Shown one piece after another: positions 43,730 to 52,436 of a DNA stretch of 64,000 nucleotides. Both the position numbers and the translations under genes were made by a program. Below the pieces are notes generated by a model, which had not been told where the DNA came from, did no database searches, and saw nothing but the letters and a program-made list of their open reading frames with translations. Source of the stretch: Enterobacter cloacae complex sp. R_G8 (GTDB lineage Bacteria > Pseudomonadota > Gammaproteobacteria > Enterobacterales > Enterobacteriaceae); NCBI RefSeq assembly GCF_024599795.1, contig NZ_CP102246.1, positions 2,356,001 to 2,420,000 on the forward strand, given 5' to 3'. The stretch's first letter is position 1; each line of letters opens with the position of its first letter.

Positions 43730-43954
43730 TCAATCAGGAGAATGCAGATTTCTAAATTGATTTAAGAGAGTAGCCAAATCTTTAGTTTTCGGGTCGGGGA
43801 TATTAATCAAATTTTGAATTACATCTGATTGGGCGTCAGATGGGAGTTTTGCGAGGATGAAGCCTAGAGCGCTTTTGATAGCCATCAATTCCTGTGCTGT
43901 TACATTAGGCGTAGAGGCATCTGCTTTCATTTCGAATTTAAAATCTTTTTGCAT
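43730..43954 (-). CDS. 74-residue helical protein, opposite strand
   Basis: ATG 43954 follows AAGGTGAAAC. MQKDFKFEMKADASTPN is followed by helices VTAQELMAIKSALGFILAKL and SDVIQNLINIP. No family is recognised. Like the 42616 gene it runs against the late operon, between the truncated and intact small terminase genes, so it is likely a lysogen-expressed moron acquired with the rearrangement. Confidence 0.55.
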   Translation of the reverse strand: MQKDFKFEMKADASTPNVTAQELMAIKSALGFILAKLPSDAQSDVIQNLINIPDPKTKDLATLLNQFRNLHSPD

Positions 43955-44117
43955 AGTTTCACCTTAATCAGAGGTAAGTCAGCCATTCCCCCTATTTCTT
44001 AGCGCCAGTGTCCCACCGCTGACGGGCTGAATGATTACCTTAACTAAGGTTATCCTGAAGAAATACCCTGATATTCAGACAGTAGCTGCCATCGTGCGGC
44101 TTTTCATGGGGTTAATA

Positions 44118-45110
44118 ATGGCAAAACCGGACTGGGGCGAGCTCCAGCAACGGTTCCTGTCCGAACATGCCGCAACCGGCGTATCACCAAAGGAATGGTG
44201 TGAAGCGCAGGGACTGAACTACGCTACCGCCCGTCGATATATCAAAAAACCTTCTGCGCAAACTGCGCAAAAACCTGCGCAGAAAAAAATGCGCACTGCG
44301 CAGAAAGACAAAAGCGCAAATGAACTGGTGGATGATGATGGACTTACTGCTCAGCAGCGCTTATTTGTCGCGGAGTACCTGAAGGACAACAACGCCACCG
44401 CTGCCGCTGCACGTGCTGGTTATAGTGACCCAAACTACGGTCGTCAGCTCATAACGAATCCTAACGTTGCCCAGGCCATTGCGCGGCAGCAGAAAGCCTC
44501 CATTGCGCGCACGCTTGGCAGTGCTGATGAAGTTCTTGCGCAGATGTGGCAGCTCGCAACTTTCGATGCAAACAAGCTTTCACAGTATCGCCGCGGCGCG
44601 TGTCGTTACTGCTGGGGCTTCGGTCACCACTACCAGTGGCGCGATGCAGTTGAGTTTGATGAGGAAACGGCAAAAGTCGAGGGTAGGGAAGGTGCTAGGC
44701 TGCCGCAGGATACTGGCGGCTATGGTTACGACCACAACCGAGAACCAAACCCAGAATGCCCGCGCTGCAACGGCGATGGCATAGGCCAGCCTTATTTCGC
44801 TGATACCAGGAAACTTCCCCCTGACGCTGCTCTGGCTTATTCCGGCCTCAAGCTGGGGAAGAATGGCATCGAGATTACAGCCATCAGCCGTGAGCGAATG
44901 TACGAAGCGGTAATGAAGCGACTTGGCCTGGCCGATAGCGAGTTTGCGCAGCGACTGCAGCAGATTGAAATCGAACGCCGGCAGCTTGAGGTTGAGAAAC
45001 TCCGCAAGGAGCTGGCGGGTGATGGTGATGATGACGAACCTACCCCAGTGCAGATCAATATCAACGTAGTGGATGCGAGGGCAGACGATGGGGATCAGCC
45101 CGACACTTAA
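44118..45110 (+). CDS. terS: terminase small subunit
   Basis: DNA-recognition subunit of the packaging motor, 330 residues from ATG 44118 (MAKPDWGELQQRF). An N-terminal helix-turn-helix segment (GVSPKEWCEAQGLNYATARRYI) and a Terminase_2 domain (GLTAQQRLFVAEYLKDNNAT then AAAARAGYSDPNYGRQL) are followed by a zinc-binding pair CRYCWGFGHHY and CPRCNGDG. The tail is charged and coiled (LQQIEIERRQLEVEKLRKEL). An in-frame start at 44031 is possible. Overlaps terL. Confidence 0.85.
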   Translation: MAKPDWGELQQRFLSEHAATGVSPKEWCEAQGLNYATARRYIKKPSAQTAQKPAQKKMRTAQKDKSANELVDDDGLTAQQRLFVAEYLKDNNATAAAARAGYSDPNYGRQLITNPNVAQAIARQQKASIARTLGSADEVLAQMWQLATFDANKLSQYRRGACRYCWGFGHHYQWRDAVEFDEETAKVEGREGARLPQDTGGYGYDHNREPNPECPRCNGDGIGQPYFADTRKLPPDAALAYSGLKLGKNGIEITAISRERMYEAVMKRLGLADSEFAQRLQQIEIERRQLEVEKLRKELAGDGDDDEPTPVQININVVDARADDGDQPDT

Positions 45111-46395
45111 CATTCCTCAGGCGCGCTTCCTTGCGATGCAGCACAAATTCAAAGCCTATGTTGCCGGGTTCGGTTCTGGTAAGACGTGGGTGGGTTGTGG
45201 TGGCATCTGTAAGGGGATGTGGGAGCACCCTAAAATCAACCAGGGTTATTTCGCGCCGACGTACCCGCAGATTCGTGACATCTTCTACCCGACGATTGAA
45301 GAGGTTGCCTTTGACTGGGGCTTGAACGTCAAAATCAACGAGGGGAACAAAGAGGTTCACTTCTACGAGGGGCGACGGTTCCGCGGTACCACAATCTGTC
45401 GCTCGATGGAGAAACCCGGCTCGATAGTTGGTTTCAAAATCGGTAATGCGATGGTGGATGAGCTGGACGTCATGGCGGCAGCCAAAGCACAACAGGCCTG
45501 GCGAAAAATCATCGCTCGTATGCGTTACAAGGTTGATGGGCTACGTAACGGCATCGATGTAACGACCACGCCGGAAGGCTTCAAGTTTGTCTACCAGCAG
45601 TTCGTGAAGGCGGTGCGTGAAAAACCAGAGCTTGCCGCACTGTATGGACTGATTCAGGCCAGCACGTTCGACAATGCGAAGAATCTACCGCCTGATTACA
45701 TCCCATCGCTGCTGAGTTCTTATCCTGACGAGCTGATTCAGGCCTATCTGCGTGGGAAATTCACAAACCTTAACAGCGGGACCATTTACCACACCTTCAA
45801 CCGCAAGCTGAATAACTGTTCTGACGAGATTCAGGATGGAGATCCGCTGTTCATTGGTATGGACTTCAACGTGGGAAAAATGGCCGCGATTGTTCACGTA
45901 AAGCGTAACGGCTTGCCGCGCGCGGTTCGTGAACTGATGAAGGTCTACGACACGCCGGCGATGATTAAGCGCATTCAGGAAGAATTCTGGCGCTACGAGA
46001 ATGGTCGCTACGTGAAGAGCCGGGAGATTTACATCTATCCGGATGCGTCAGGGGACTCTCGGAAATCCCAGAACGCCAGTAAGACCGATATCGCCCAGCT
46101 CAACGAAGCCGGATTCAGCGTCATTGTTGATGATGTCAACCCGCCGGTTAAGGACCGTATCAACTCGATGAACGCCATGTTCTGTAACGCCAACGGCGAA
46201 CGCCGCTATCTGGTCAACGTCCAGAACTGCCCGGTTTATACCGAGAGCCTCGAGCAGCAAATCTGGGCGGCAAATGGCGAACCGGATAAATCAGCGGATA
46301 ACGATCACCCCAATGATGCTGGTGGGTACTTCATCGTGAAGGATTACCCTATTGTGAAGCCGGCATACTCAATCACCATGGACACCACTTTCTGA
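45088..46395 (+). CDS. terL: terminase large subunit
   Basis: ATPase-nuclease that pumps DNA into the head and cuts concatemers. From ATG 45088 (MGISPTLNIPQARF, after GAGGG) it has 435 residues. Walker A GFGSGKTWVG, Walker B AMVDELDV, and C-terminal RNase H-like nuclease motifs FIGMDFNVG and YPDASGD. The in-frame ATG 45073 is less well placed. The start lies inside the terS 3' end. Confidence 0.93.
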   Translation: MGISPTLNIPQARFLAMQHKFKAYVAGFGSGKTWVGCGGICKGMWEHPKINQGYFAPTYPQIRDIFYPTIEEVAFDWGLNVKINEGNKEVHFYEGRRFRGTTICRSMEKPGSIVGFKIGNAMVDELDVMAAAKAQQAWRKIIARMRYKVDGLRNGIDVTTTPEGFKFVYQQFVKAVREKPELAALYGLIQASTFDNAKNLPPDYIPSLLSSYPDELIQAYLRGKFTNLNSGTIYHTFNRKLNNCSDEIQDGDPLFIGMDFNVGKMAAIVHVKRNGLPRAVRELMKVYDTPAMIKRIQEEFWRYENGRYVKSREIYIYPDASGDSRKSQNASKTDIAQLNEAGFSVIVDDVNPPVKDRINSMNAMFCNANGERRYLVNVQNCPVYTESLEQQIWAANGEPDKSADNDHPNDAGGYFIVKDYPIVKPAYSITMDTTF

Positions 46396-46396
46396 T

Positions 46397-47785
46397 ATGG
46401 CAAACGACGACATCACCTGGGTTCGACCAGAACACCGGGCGGCTTCTGCTGCCTGGCGGAAATACAGGGACTTTTGCAAAGGGGCCGAGGCCGTAAAAGC
46501 GGCAGGTAATAAGTATCTGCCGTATCTCGACCCAACCGATAAATCATTACGCAATAAAAAGCGTAATGAGGACTATCTGAGCCGCGCTGTGTTCTATGCC
46601 ATTGCCGGCAATACGAAGATCGGCATGCTTGGGATGGCATATCGCAAGGACCCCACGTTTAACGGCCCTGAAAAGCTGAAATACCTGTTGGACAATGCTG
46701 ACGGGGCCGGTACCAGCATCTATCAGCAGTCGCAACTGGTGACCGAGAACGTGCTGGAGGTTGCGCGAGAGGGCATTTACGTCGATTACGCTGAAGCCTC
46801 CGATGAGGCGATCATCCTCCGCTATCCGGCAGAGAACATCATCAACTGGAGAACAAAGCGTATTAACGGACGCGATCAGCTGGTGCTGGTGGTTCTGCGC
46901 GAATGCGTAGAAGAGCCGGATGGTTACGCTTACAAGGATGAAGTCCAGTACCGCGAACTGGCGCTGGAAGAAGGGCAGTTCATATGCCGCGTATGGCGCC
47001 GGGCTGGTGGCACTGCAAGTGGAACCTACACAGTTGACAGTGAGTACCACCCTAACCCGAAAGGAAAGGACTACTGGGACGAAATCCCGTTCACCTTTGT
47101 CGGTGCTCAGAACAACGATCCCACTATCGATGATTCACCGCTCGCTGCGCTGGTGGAGATAAACCACGGTCATTATCGTAACAGTGCTGACTATGAGGAC
47201 AGCGTGTGGTTCTGTGGCCAGGTGCAGCCGTACATGACTGGGCTCGATACCGGCTGGCGCGATCACCTCGAGAAGAAAGGCGTGAAAATTGGTTCCCGAT
47301 CACCGCTTTTGCTTCCCAAGGAGGGCTCGTTTGGTTATGCCCAGGCACAGCCGAACATGCTGGCTAAAGAGGCCATGGACAGCAAACGCGATTATATGGT
47401 GCAGCTTGGCGCCCGGCTGATTGAGCAGAACGCCACGGCTAAGACGGCGACGCAGGCTAGCGGTGAGCAAACATCATCAACCTCTGTGCTCGGTATCTGC
47501 GTTTCAAACGTTTCTGAGGCCTATACGCTGGCGCTTGGCTGGTGTGCGAAATACCTCGGCATCAAGGGCGAAACGACGAGTTACACCATCAATCAGGAAT
47601 TCATAGCTAAGGTTGCCGAGTCGGGCATGGTGACGGCAATCGTCAATGCCTGGCAGTCCGGTGCGCTGCGCGATAGCGATATGATTCGCGCGCTGCAGAA
47701 GCTCGATCTCATTGACCCGGCCGACAGTCCGGACGAGGTTATTGATGCGCTTCGCAATCAGGCACCAACGTTGACGGGAGGCTGA
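46397..47785 (+). CDS. portal protein (DUF4055 type)
   Basis: Dodecameric head-vertex channel, 462 residues. The DUF4055-like sequence has a helical N-terminus, MLGMAYRKDPTF, VAREGIYVDYAEAS and PAENIINWRTKRING in the crown/wing region, and a long C-terminal part with the stem. Position directly after terL and before the head morphogenesis gene supports the call. It begins one base after the terL stop. Confidence 0.85.
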   Translation: MANDDITWVRPEHRAASAAWRKYRDFCKGAEAVKAAGNKYLPYLDPTDKSLRNKKRNEDYLSRAVFYAIAGNTKIGMLGMAYRKDPTFNGPEKLKYLLDNADGAGTSIYQQSQLVTENVLEVAREGIYVDYAEASDEAIILRYPAENIINWRTKRINGRDQLVLVVLRECVEEPDGYAYKDEVQYRELALEEGQFICRVWRRAGGTASGTYTVDSEYHPNPKGKDYWDEIPFTFVGAQNNDPTIDDSPLAALVEINHGHYRNSADYEDSVWFCGQVQPYMTGLDTGWRDHLEKKGVKIGSRSPLLLPKEGSFGYAQAQPNMLAKEAMDSKRDYMVQLGARLIEQNATAKTATQASGEQTSSTSVLGICVSNVSEAYTLALGWCAKYLGIKGETTSYTINQEFIAKVAESGMVTAIVNAWQSGALRDSDMIRALQKLDLIDPADSPDEVIDALRNQAPTLTGG

Positions 47786-47786
47786 T

Positions 47787-48884
47787 ATGCCCACCATTAA
47801 CGAAAGCCTGCGTGATGAATCGATCGCACATTCCGTCTGGTTAAGCCGCTACGCCACTGGCGTGGCAAACCGGATGGTCAAGTTGCTTAACGAGACGGAC
47901 GCGGACCTTTCGGCGCGGCTACTGGATGCGCTGGATAGATTGCCGCCGGAGAGCTTCACAGTTAATCGCCTGCAGAGTTTATTGGGCAGCGTGCGTGAGC
48001 TTAACCATCAAGCCGTAGCGTCCATGCAGGCAGGGTTCGAGAGTGAGCTGGTGGCGCTGGCAAAGAACGAAGCCAGTTATCAGCTGAACCTGTTCGATTC
48101 CCTTCTGCCATCACAGGTCCTGTCTCACTATCCGTTGCAGGGCATCACCGCCGATATGGTGTATGCCGCGGCGATGGCGCAACCCTTTCAGGGGCGGCTG
48201 CTGAGTGAGTGGGCGGAGAATCTGGAATCGGACAGGCTGGCGCGTATCGTGAACGCCGTCCGCAGGGGGTATCTTGCTGGCGACACGGTAGAAACTATCG
48301 CGCGCAATGTTCGTGGCCACGCCAACAAAGACTATCGCGACGGGGCGCTGCAGATGAGCAGGGCAAACGCCGCCAGCATCGCTAAAACAGCCGTGAATCA
48401 TCTGGCTGCCACAGCACGCAACAGCTTCACCAGTGCCAACAGCGACATCGTGAAAGGTAAACAGTGGCTGTCCACGCTGGACAATAAAACCAGTCACGAC
48501 TGCATTATTCGTGATCTGCTGCGCTACACCCTGGATAACAAACCGGTCGGGCATAAGGTGCCTTACCTGCAGGGACCCGGGAAAATTCATTTTTGCTGTC
48601 GTTCTACCGAAACCCTGATCCTCAAGTCGTGGCGCGAACTCGGCATCGATATCGACGATATGGACGAGGGGAGTCGGGCCAGCATGGATGGACAGGTACC
48701 GGGGAAAACATCATATCTGGAATGGCTCGCGCGCCAGCCGGCACAACGCCAGGATCAGGTTCTGGGTGCCGAGCGTGGCCGTTTGTTCCGCGCGGGTGAA
48801 ATCGACCTGGCTGATATGTTCACTGACAAAGGCGAATGGATCAGCCTGGAACGTCTGAAGCAGCTCTCAGGCACAGACAACTAA
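47787..48884 (+). CDS. phage head morphogenesis protein (SPP1 gp7/Mu F-like)
   Basis: Minor head protein of 365 residues. The gp7/F domain is visible in the second half: ANAASIAKTAVNHLAATARN, QWLSTLDNKTSHDCIIRD and IHFCCRSTE. The first half is helical. Such proteins are few per virion and help portal-proximal assembly or DNA ejection. It begins one base after the portal gene; a hairpin terminator follows. Confidence 0.85.
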   Translation: MPTINESLRDESIAHSVWLSRYATGVANRMVKLLNETDADLSARLLDALDRLPPESFTVNRLQSLLGSVRELNHQAVASMQAGFESELVALAKNEASYQLNLFDSLLPSQVLSHYPLQGITADMVYAAAMAQPFQGRLLSEWAENLESDRLARIVNAVRRGYLAGDTVETIARNVRGHANKDYRDGALQMSRANAASIAKTAVNHLAATARNSFTSANSDIVKGKQWLSTLDNKTSHDCIIRDLLRYTLDNKPVGHKVPYLQGPGKIHFCCRSTETLILKSWRELGIDIDDMDEGSRASMDGQVPGKTSYLEWLARQPAQRQDQVLGAERGRLFRAGEIDLADMFTDKGEWISLERLKQLSGTDN

Positions 48885-48903
48885 CAATCACATCTTACTC
48901 CAC

Positions 48904-48929
48904 GCCCTGGCATCCGCCGGGGCTTTTTT
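48904..48929 (+). terminator. intra-operon hairpin with T run
   Basis: GCCC-TGGC (from 48904) pairs imperfectly with GCC-GGGGC and is followed by six T, between the head morphogenesis and scaffold genes. Q antitermination would be needed to pass it. Confidence 0.6.
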
Positions 48930-48964
48930 ATGGGCGAGGCCCGGCAAAATCCCGAGGGGAAATT

Positions 48965-49735
48965 ATGTTAATTCGAAACATGCTTCTGAAATATTACGCA
49001 CCTGAAAGCGGCGGTGAGGGCGGCGGTGGCGGTGGTATCGAAATCACGCCAGAAATCCAGAAGCTGATAGATGAGCGTGTGACCAGCGAAGTTACAGGCC
49101 TGAAATCGAAAAACTCTGAGCTGCTGGGCACCATCAAGCAGCAAAAAGAAACCCTGTCGCGCTTCGATGGTATCGATCCTGATGCTGTACGTGGGATCCT
49201 CCAGCGTTTTTCCGACGACGAAGAGGCAAAGCTGATTGCCGCCGGGAAAATTGATGAGGTGCTCGATAAGCGCACCGAGCGTCTGCGTGCTGACGTTGAT
49301 AAGCAGATTAAAGCCGCAAATGAACGCGCTGACAAAGCCGAAGCGTTCTCCAACAAATTCCGGGACCGGGTTCTGGGCGATGCAATCCGTGCAGCAGCCT
49401 CAAAAGCTGGCGCGCTGCCGGAAGCATCCGACGATCTGATTCTGCGTGCCAAAGGCACATTCCAGCTCAACGACGAAGGCGAGGCCGTAGCAGTTGATGC
49501 AAATGGCGATGTTCTGTTCGGTAAAGACGGCAAAACTCCACTAAGCCCGCTTGAGTGGGCTGAGTCTCTTAAGGAGACGGCTCCGCATCTGTTCCCACGC
49601 GCAGAAGGCACCGGCGCGGGCGGACACAAACCAAACGGCGGTGGCAGCCTGAAACGTTCCGAAATGAGCGCTAGCGACAAAGCGGACTACATCCGCAAGC
49701 ATGGCCAGCAGGCCTTCCTCAAACTTCCGAAATAA
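48965..49735 (+). CDS. capsid scaffold-like protein
   Basis: 256-residue acidic, coiled-coil protein directly before the major capsid gene, the usual place of scaffolding. A glycine-rich N-terminal segment (GGEGGGGGG) precedes helices IQKLIDERVTSEVTGLKSKN and KAANERADKAEAF, and a C-terminal basic tail ends HGQQAFLKLPK. ATG 48965 follows GAGGGG; in-frame upstream sequence belongs to the previous gene's 3' end. No protease motif is seen. Confidence 0.75.
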   Translation: MLIRNMLLKYYAPESGGEGGGGGGIEITPEIQKLIDERVTSEVTGLKSKNSELLGTIKQQKETLSRFDGIDPDAVRGILQRFSDDEEAKLIAAGKIDEVLDKRTERLRADVDKQIKAANERADKAEAFSNKFRDRVLGDAIRAAASKAGALPEASDDLILRAKGTFQLNDEGEAVAVDANGDVLFGKDGKTPLSPLEWAESLKETAPHLFPRAEGTGAGGHKPNGGGSLKRSEMSASDKADYIRKHGQQAFLKLPK

Positions 49736-49747
49736 GGCGTTTCCCGA

Positions 49748-50698
49748 ATGACGACTGTTAATACCGACCTGATTATTTATGACGACCTGGCTCAGACCGC
49801 TTTCCTTGAGCGCCGACAGGATAACCTGGCAATCTTTAATGCCTCTTCCAACGGGGCGATTCTGCTGGATAACGAGCTTATTGAAGGTGATTTCCGCAAA
49901 CGTGCCTTCTACAAGGTGGGCGGCTCGATCGAATCGCGTGATGTTAACTCCACCGAAAAAGTGACGGGTAAGAAGATTGGCGCAGGTGAAGCCGTCTCCG
50001 TTAAAGCGCCGTGGAAATACGGTCCATACGAAACGACTGAAGAAGCATTCAAACGCCGTGGCCGCTCGGTTGACGAGTTCTCCGAAGTAATCGGCACTGA
50101 TGTGGCTGACGCGACGCTGGAAGGCTACGTGAAATATGGCCTGAAAGCGCTGACTGCGGCGATTGGCGCTAACGCCGACATGGTCGTAACCGCCGACATT
50201 GAGACTGACGGTAAAAAGACTCTGACGCGCGGCCTGCGCAAATACGGCGATAAGTTCAACCGTGTGGTGCTCTTCGTTATGCACTCCGCCACTTACTTCG
50301 ACATCGTGGATGAGGCGATTGCCAACAAAATCTACGAAGAAGCAGGCGTTGTGGTTTACGGCGGGCAGCCGGGCACGCTGGGTAAACCTGTACTGGTTAC
50401 CGACACTATGGATGCTGATGCGATCCTTGGGCTGGTGGCCGGAGCGGTTACCGTCACCGAGTCTCAGGCGCCGGGCTTCCGTTCCTACGACATCAACGAC
50501 CAGGAAAACCTGGCTATCGGATACCGCGCTGAAGGCGTGGTGAATGTCGACCTGCTGGGTTACAGCTGGGATACCTCCAAAGGCGATAACCCAGACCTGA
50601 CCAAAATCGGAACTGCAGGTAATTGGAAGAAGCACTTCACCAGCAACAAATCTACGGCTGGCGTGCTGATTAAGCTGGGATCCGCGGCGGGGGAGTAA
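49748..50698 (+). CDS. major capsid protein
   Basis: 316-residue shell subunit. N-terminal TTVNTDLIIYDDLAQTAFLE, KRAFYKVGGSIESRDV, then VVLFVMHSATYFDIVDEAI and the C-terminal AIGYRAEGVVNVDLLGYSW match phage major capsid proteins of this DUF4055-portal group. No HK97-type protease is nearby. The gene ends GCG GCG GGG GAG TAA, followed at once by a strong stem-loop and an Ig-like frame in -1, so a longer minor form is likely. Confidence 0.88.
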   Translation: MTTVNTDLIIYDDLAQTAFLERRQDNLAIFNASSNGAILLDNELIEGDFRKRAFYKVGGSIESRDVNSTEKVTGKKIGAGEAVSVKAPWKYGPYETTEEAFKRRGRSVDEFSEVIGTDVADATLEGYVKYGLKALTAAIGANADMVVTADIETDGKKTLTRGLRKYGDKFNRVVLFVMHSATYFDIVDEAIANKIYEEAGVVVYGGQPGTLGKPVLVTDTMDADAILGLVAGAVTVTESQAPGFRSYDINDQENLAIGYRAEGVVNVDLLGYSWDTSKGDNPDLTKIGTAGNWKKHFTSNKSTAGVLIKLGSAAGE

Positions 50699-50737
50699 CG
50701 CTGTCAGCGGATAAAACCTCCGCAACCGCTGACAGCG
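50689..50737 (+). promoter_or_regulatory. candidate -1 frameshift signal of capsid gene
   Basis: A run of five G (50689-50693) spans the last two sense codons of the capsid gene. The stem CGCTGTCAGCGG (50699-50710) with CCGCTGACAGCG (50726-50737) is 12 bp, perfect, and begins right after the stop. A slip of one base at GGG leads into the Ig-like frame. Confidence 0.65.
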
Positions 50738-50979
50738 CCGATGCGGTCACCATTTCCCTGAAGTACACGCTAAACGGCGCAGGTGTTTCCGGTAAAACTG
50801 TTGCATGGAGTTCAACGGGCGGCACGCTCAGCACGGCCAGTTCTCAAACAGGCTCTGCTGGTGGTGCAACGGTGAAACTCACATCAGACGTTGCTGGCAC
50901 CTTCACGGTAACCGGCACGGTTGAAGGTGTGGCGAAAACCACTGATTTGATCACCTTTACTGCGCCTGCCGGAGAATAA
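50692..50979 (+). CDS. Ig-like domain appended to capsid by -1 frameshift
   Basis: This 95-codon frame has no start codon and lies in the -1 frame of the capsid gene. It reads GGVTLSADKTSATADSADAV, KTVAWSSTGG, GGATVKLTSDVAGTFTVTG and ends FTAPAGE, a bacterial Ig-like (Big_1/Big_2 type) beta-sandwich. Such domains decorate phage capsids and tails and bind glycans. Slippage in the G run would give a fusion of about 410 residues. Alternative: an independent gene with a non-standard start; no ribosome site supports this. Confidence 0.7.
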   Translation, partial: GVTLSADKTSATADSADAVTISLKYTLNGAGVSGKTVAWSSTGGTLSTASSQTGSAGGATVKLTSDVAGTFTVTGTVEGVAKTTDLITFTAPAGE

Positions 50980-50982
50980 CGA

Positions 50983-51000
50983 ATGGGGCGAAAGCCCCAT
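50983..51000 (+). other. perfect hairpin with GAAA tetraloop
   Basis: ATGGGGC-GAAA-GCCCCAT: a 7-bp stem closed by a GNRA tetraloop, three bases after the Ig-like stop. The ATG inside it is in frame with the next gene but would be buried, so the 51016 start is preferred. Confidence 0.6.
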
Positions 51001-51015
51001 AAACAGGATTATTCG

Positions 51016-51498
51016 ATGATCAATACCGATATCACCTCTTCTGATGCCAACAGCTACGCCAGTGAAGAGGATCTTGCCTCGTTTGCGGCAATACGCGGCA
51101 TTGAACTACCTGACAAACTCACTCCTTTGTTGATTAAGGCGATGGATTACCTGGAGGGGCTGGACTGGGTTGGCTCAAAAGCAGACCCTCGACAGCCGCT
51201 GGCCTGGCCACGGGCGAATATCATTCTGGATGGTCATGATTTCCCACCCGACCAAGTGCCGCGACAGGTTACCTCCGCACAATGCATGCTGGCTATCGAG
51301 GCGATTGAGGGCGATCTGCTTTCAAGCGTTCGTGAGGCCGCGGTTAAAACCGAACGTGTCGAAGGCGCCGTAACCATGACCTATGCGGTCGCCGATGGTG
51401 AAGTCTTCACCCCTTCCTATCCTGCCGTTATGGCGCTGCTGGGCGACCTCGCTGGTGGTCGTGGTTACGCCATCAATGCATTTGCAGAGAGGGCCTGA
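51016..51498 (+). CDS. head-tail connector protein (DnaT_2-like)
   Basis: 160-residue protein recalling the 'putative DnaT-like' family seen at this position in siphophages, which act as head completion/adaptor proteins. MINTDITSSDANSYASEEDL starts it; YLEGLDWVGSKADPRQPLAW is the characteristic core. ATG 51016 follows AGGA; ATG 50983 is in frame but inside a hairpin. It precedes other neck genes. Confidence 0.7.
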   Translation: MINTDITSSDANSYASEEDLASFAAIRGIELPDKLTPLLIKAMDYLEGLDWVGSKADPRQPLAWPRANIILDGHDFPPDQVPRQVTSAQCMLAIEAIEGDLLSSVREAAVKTERVEGAVTMTYAVADGEVFTPSYPAVMALLGDLAGGRGYAINAFAERA

Positions 51499-51499
51499 T

Positions 51500-51850
51500 A
51501 TGGCGATTGATTACCAACGTATGCAGGCCAGAACGACGCGCATGCTCAGGCAGAACGGCGTGGCGTACAACGTCACCCGTAAAGGTTCGATAACGGTTAT
51601 TGGTGGCGTTGAGCATAAAACTGAAGCGGTACGTTTTACTGCTGTGGGCGTGAAGACTGAATACGCGCCAGGCGAAATTGATGGAACGGTCATCGTTAAC
51701 GGCGATGTGCAGATCGTTTTTACGGCAGAGCAGGAAATTAAAATCGGCGATGTTGTTGATATTGATGGCACAGCCTACCGTGTTGTCAAACCGAACCCGG
51801 CAAAACCTGCTGCACTGGTGCTTTGCTACAAAGCGCAACTGAGGGCATAA
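51500..51850 (+). CDS. head closure/neck protein
   Basis: 116-residue protein beginning MAIDYQRMQARTTRMLRQNG, then strand-rich (EVEHK-like turns, FTAEQEIKIGDVVDIDGTAYRV). It resembles head closure or tail-attachment proteins by size, beta content and place between connector and tail completion genes. ATG 51500 is one base past the preceding stop. Exact family not recognised. Confidence 0.6.
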   Translation: MAIDYQRMQARTTRMLRQNGVAYNVTRKGSITVIGGVEHKTEAVRFTAVGVKTEYAPGEIDGTVIVNGDVQIVFTAEQEIKIGDVVDIDGTAYRVVKPNPAKPAALVLCYKAQLRA

Positions 51851-51851
51851 C

Positions 51852-52436
51852 ATGGGCGAGAACGCGGCGTTCATGGCTGAAATCACGGCGTTCGTTAATA
51901 AGGCGAAAACGAATCAGGAAGCAGTGGTGCGCGCCGTCGGAATCAAAATTCTTAACCAGCTGGTGGTGATGTCCCCAGTGGGCAACCCGGAGTTGTGGGA
52001 AGTTAACCAGACAGCCGTTTCCTATAATCGCGCTGTTTACGACCACAACGAGGCGCAGCGGGCCAATCCCGATAACCTGACCAAAACCGGGAGACTGAAG
52101 AAAAAAGCCCGGGTGGTGGATGGGATGGATATCAAAGCACCGCCGGGGTATACGGGCGGACGCTTTCGCGGTAACTGGCAGATATCGTTTGATGCTCCGA
52201 CAACTGATGAAACAGGGCGAATAGACAAGACCGGCGACCTGACAAAAGCGGCCGGTAACTACACGCTGTCGCTCTTCAAAGTCGGGATGAAGGCCATTTA
52301 TTTCTGCAACAACGTGCCCTATGCCTACCCGCTTGAAATGGGGCATTCCACACAGGCTCCGGGAGGGATGGTCCGCATAACTGCAGCTGAGTTTCAACGC
52401 TTCTTTGAGGAAGCTGTCAGGGAGGTGACTAAGTGA
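51852..52436 (+). CDS. tail completion/neck protein (HK97 gp10-like)
   Basis: 194-residue protein. SPVGNPELWEVNQ, TGGRFRGNWQISF and NNVPYAYPLEMGHSTQAPGGM are the signatures of HK97 gp10-like neck proteins: a 'GxxRGNW' segment and an 'YAxxxExGHSxQAP' segment. It should join head and tail. The start is two bases after the previous gene; its end overlaps the next start. Confidence 0.75.
   Translation: MGENAAFMAEITAFVNKAKTNQEAVVRAVGIKILNQLVVMSPVGNPELWEVNQTAVSYNRAVYDHNEAQRANPDNLTKTGRLKKKARVVDGMDIKAPPGYTGGRFRGNWQISFDAPTTDETGRIDKTGDLTKAAGNYTLSLFKVGMKAIYFCNNVPYAYPLEMGHSTQAPGGMVRITAAEFQRFFEEAVREVTK

Noticed and set aside
43570..43755. Plus-strand 61-codon frame
   Set aside because: It runs through a hairpin and overlaps the better supported 43730 minus-strand gene; composition looks fortuitous.
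49541..50725. Minus-strand frame of 394 codons over the capsid gene
   Set aside because: Antisense shadow caused by codon bias of the major capsid gene.
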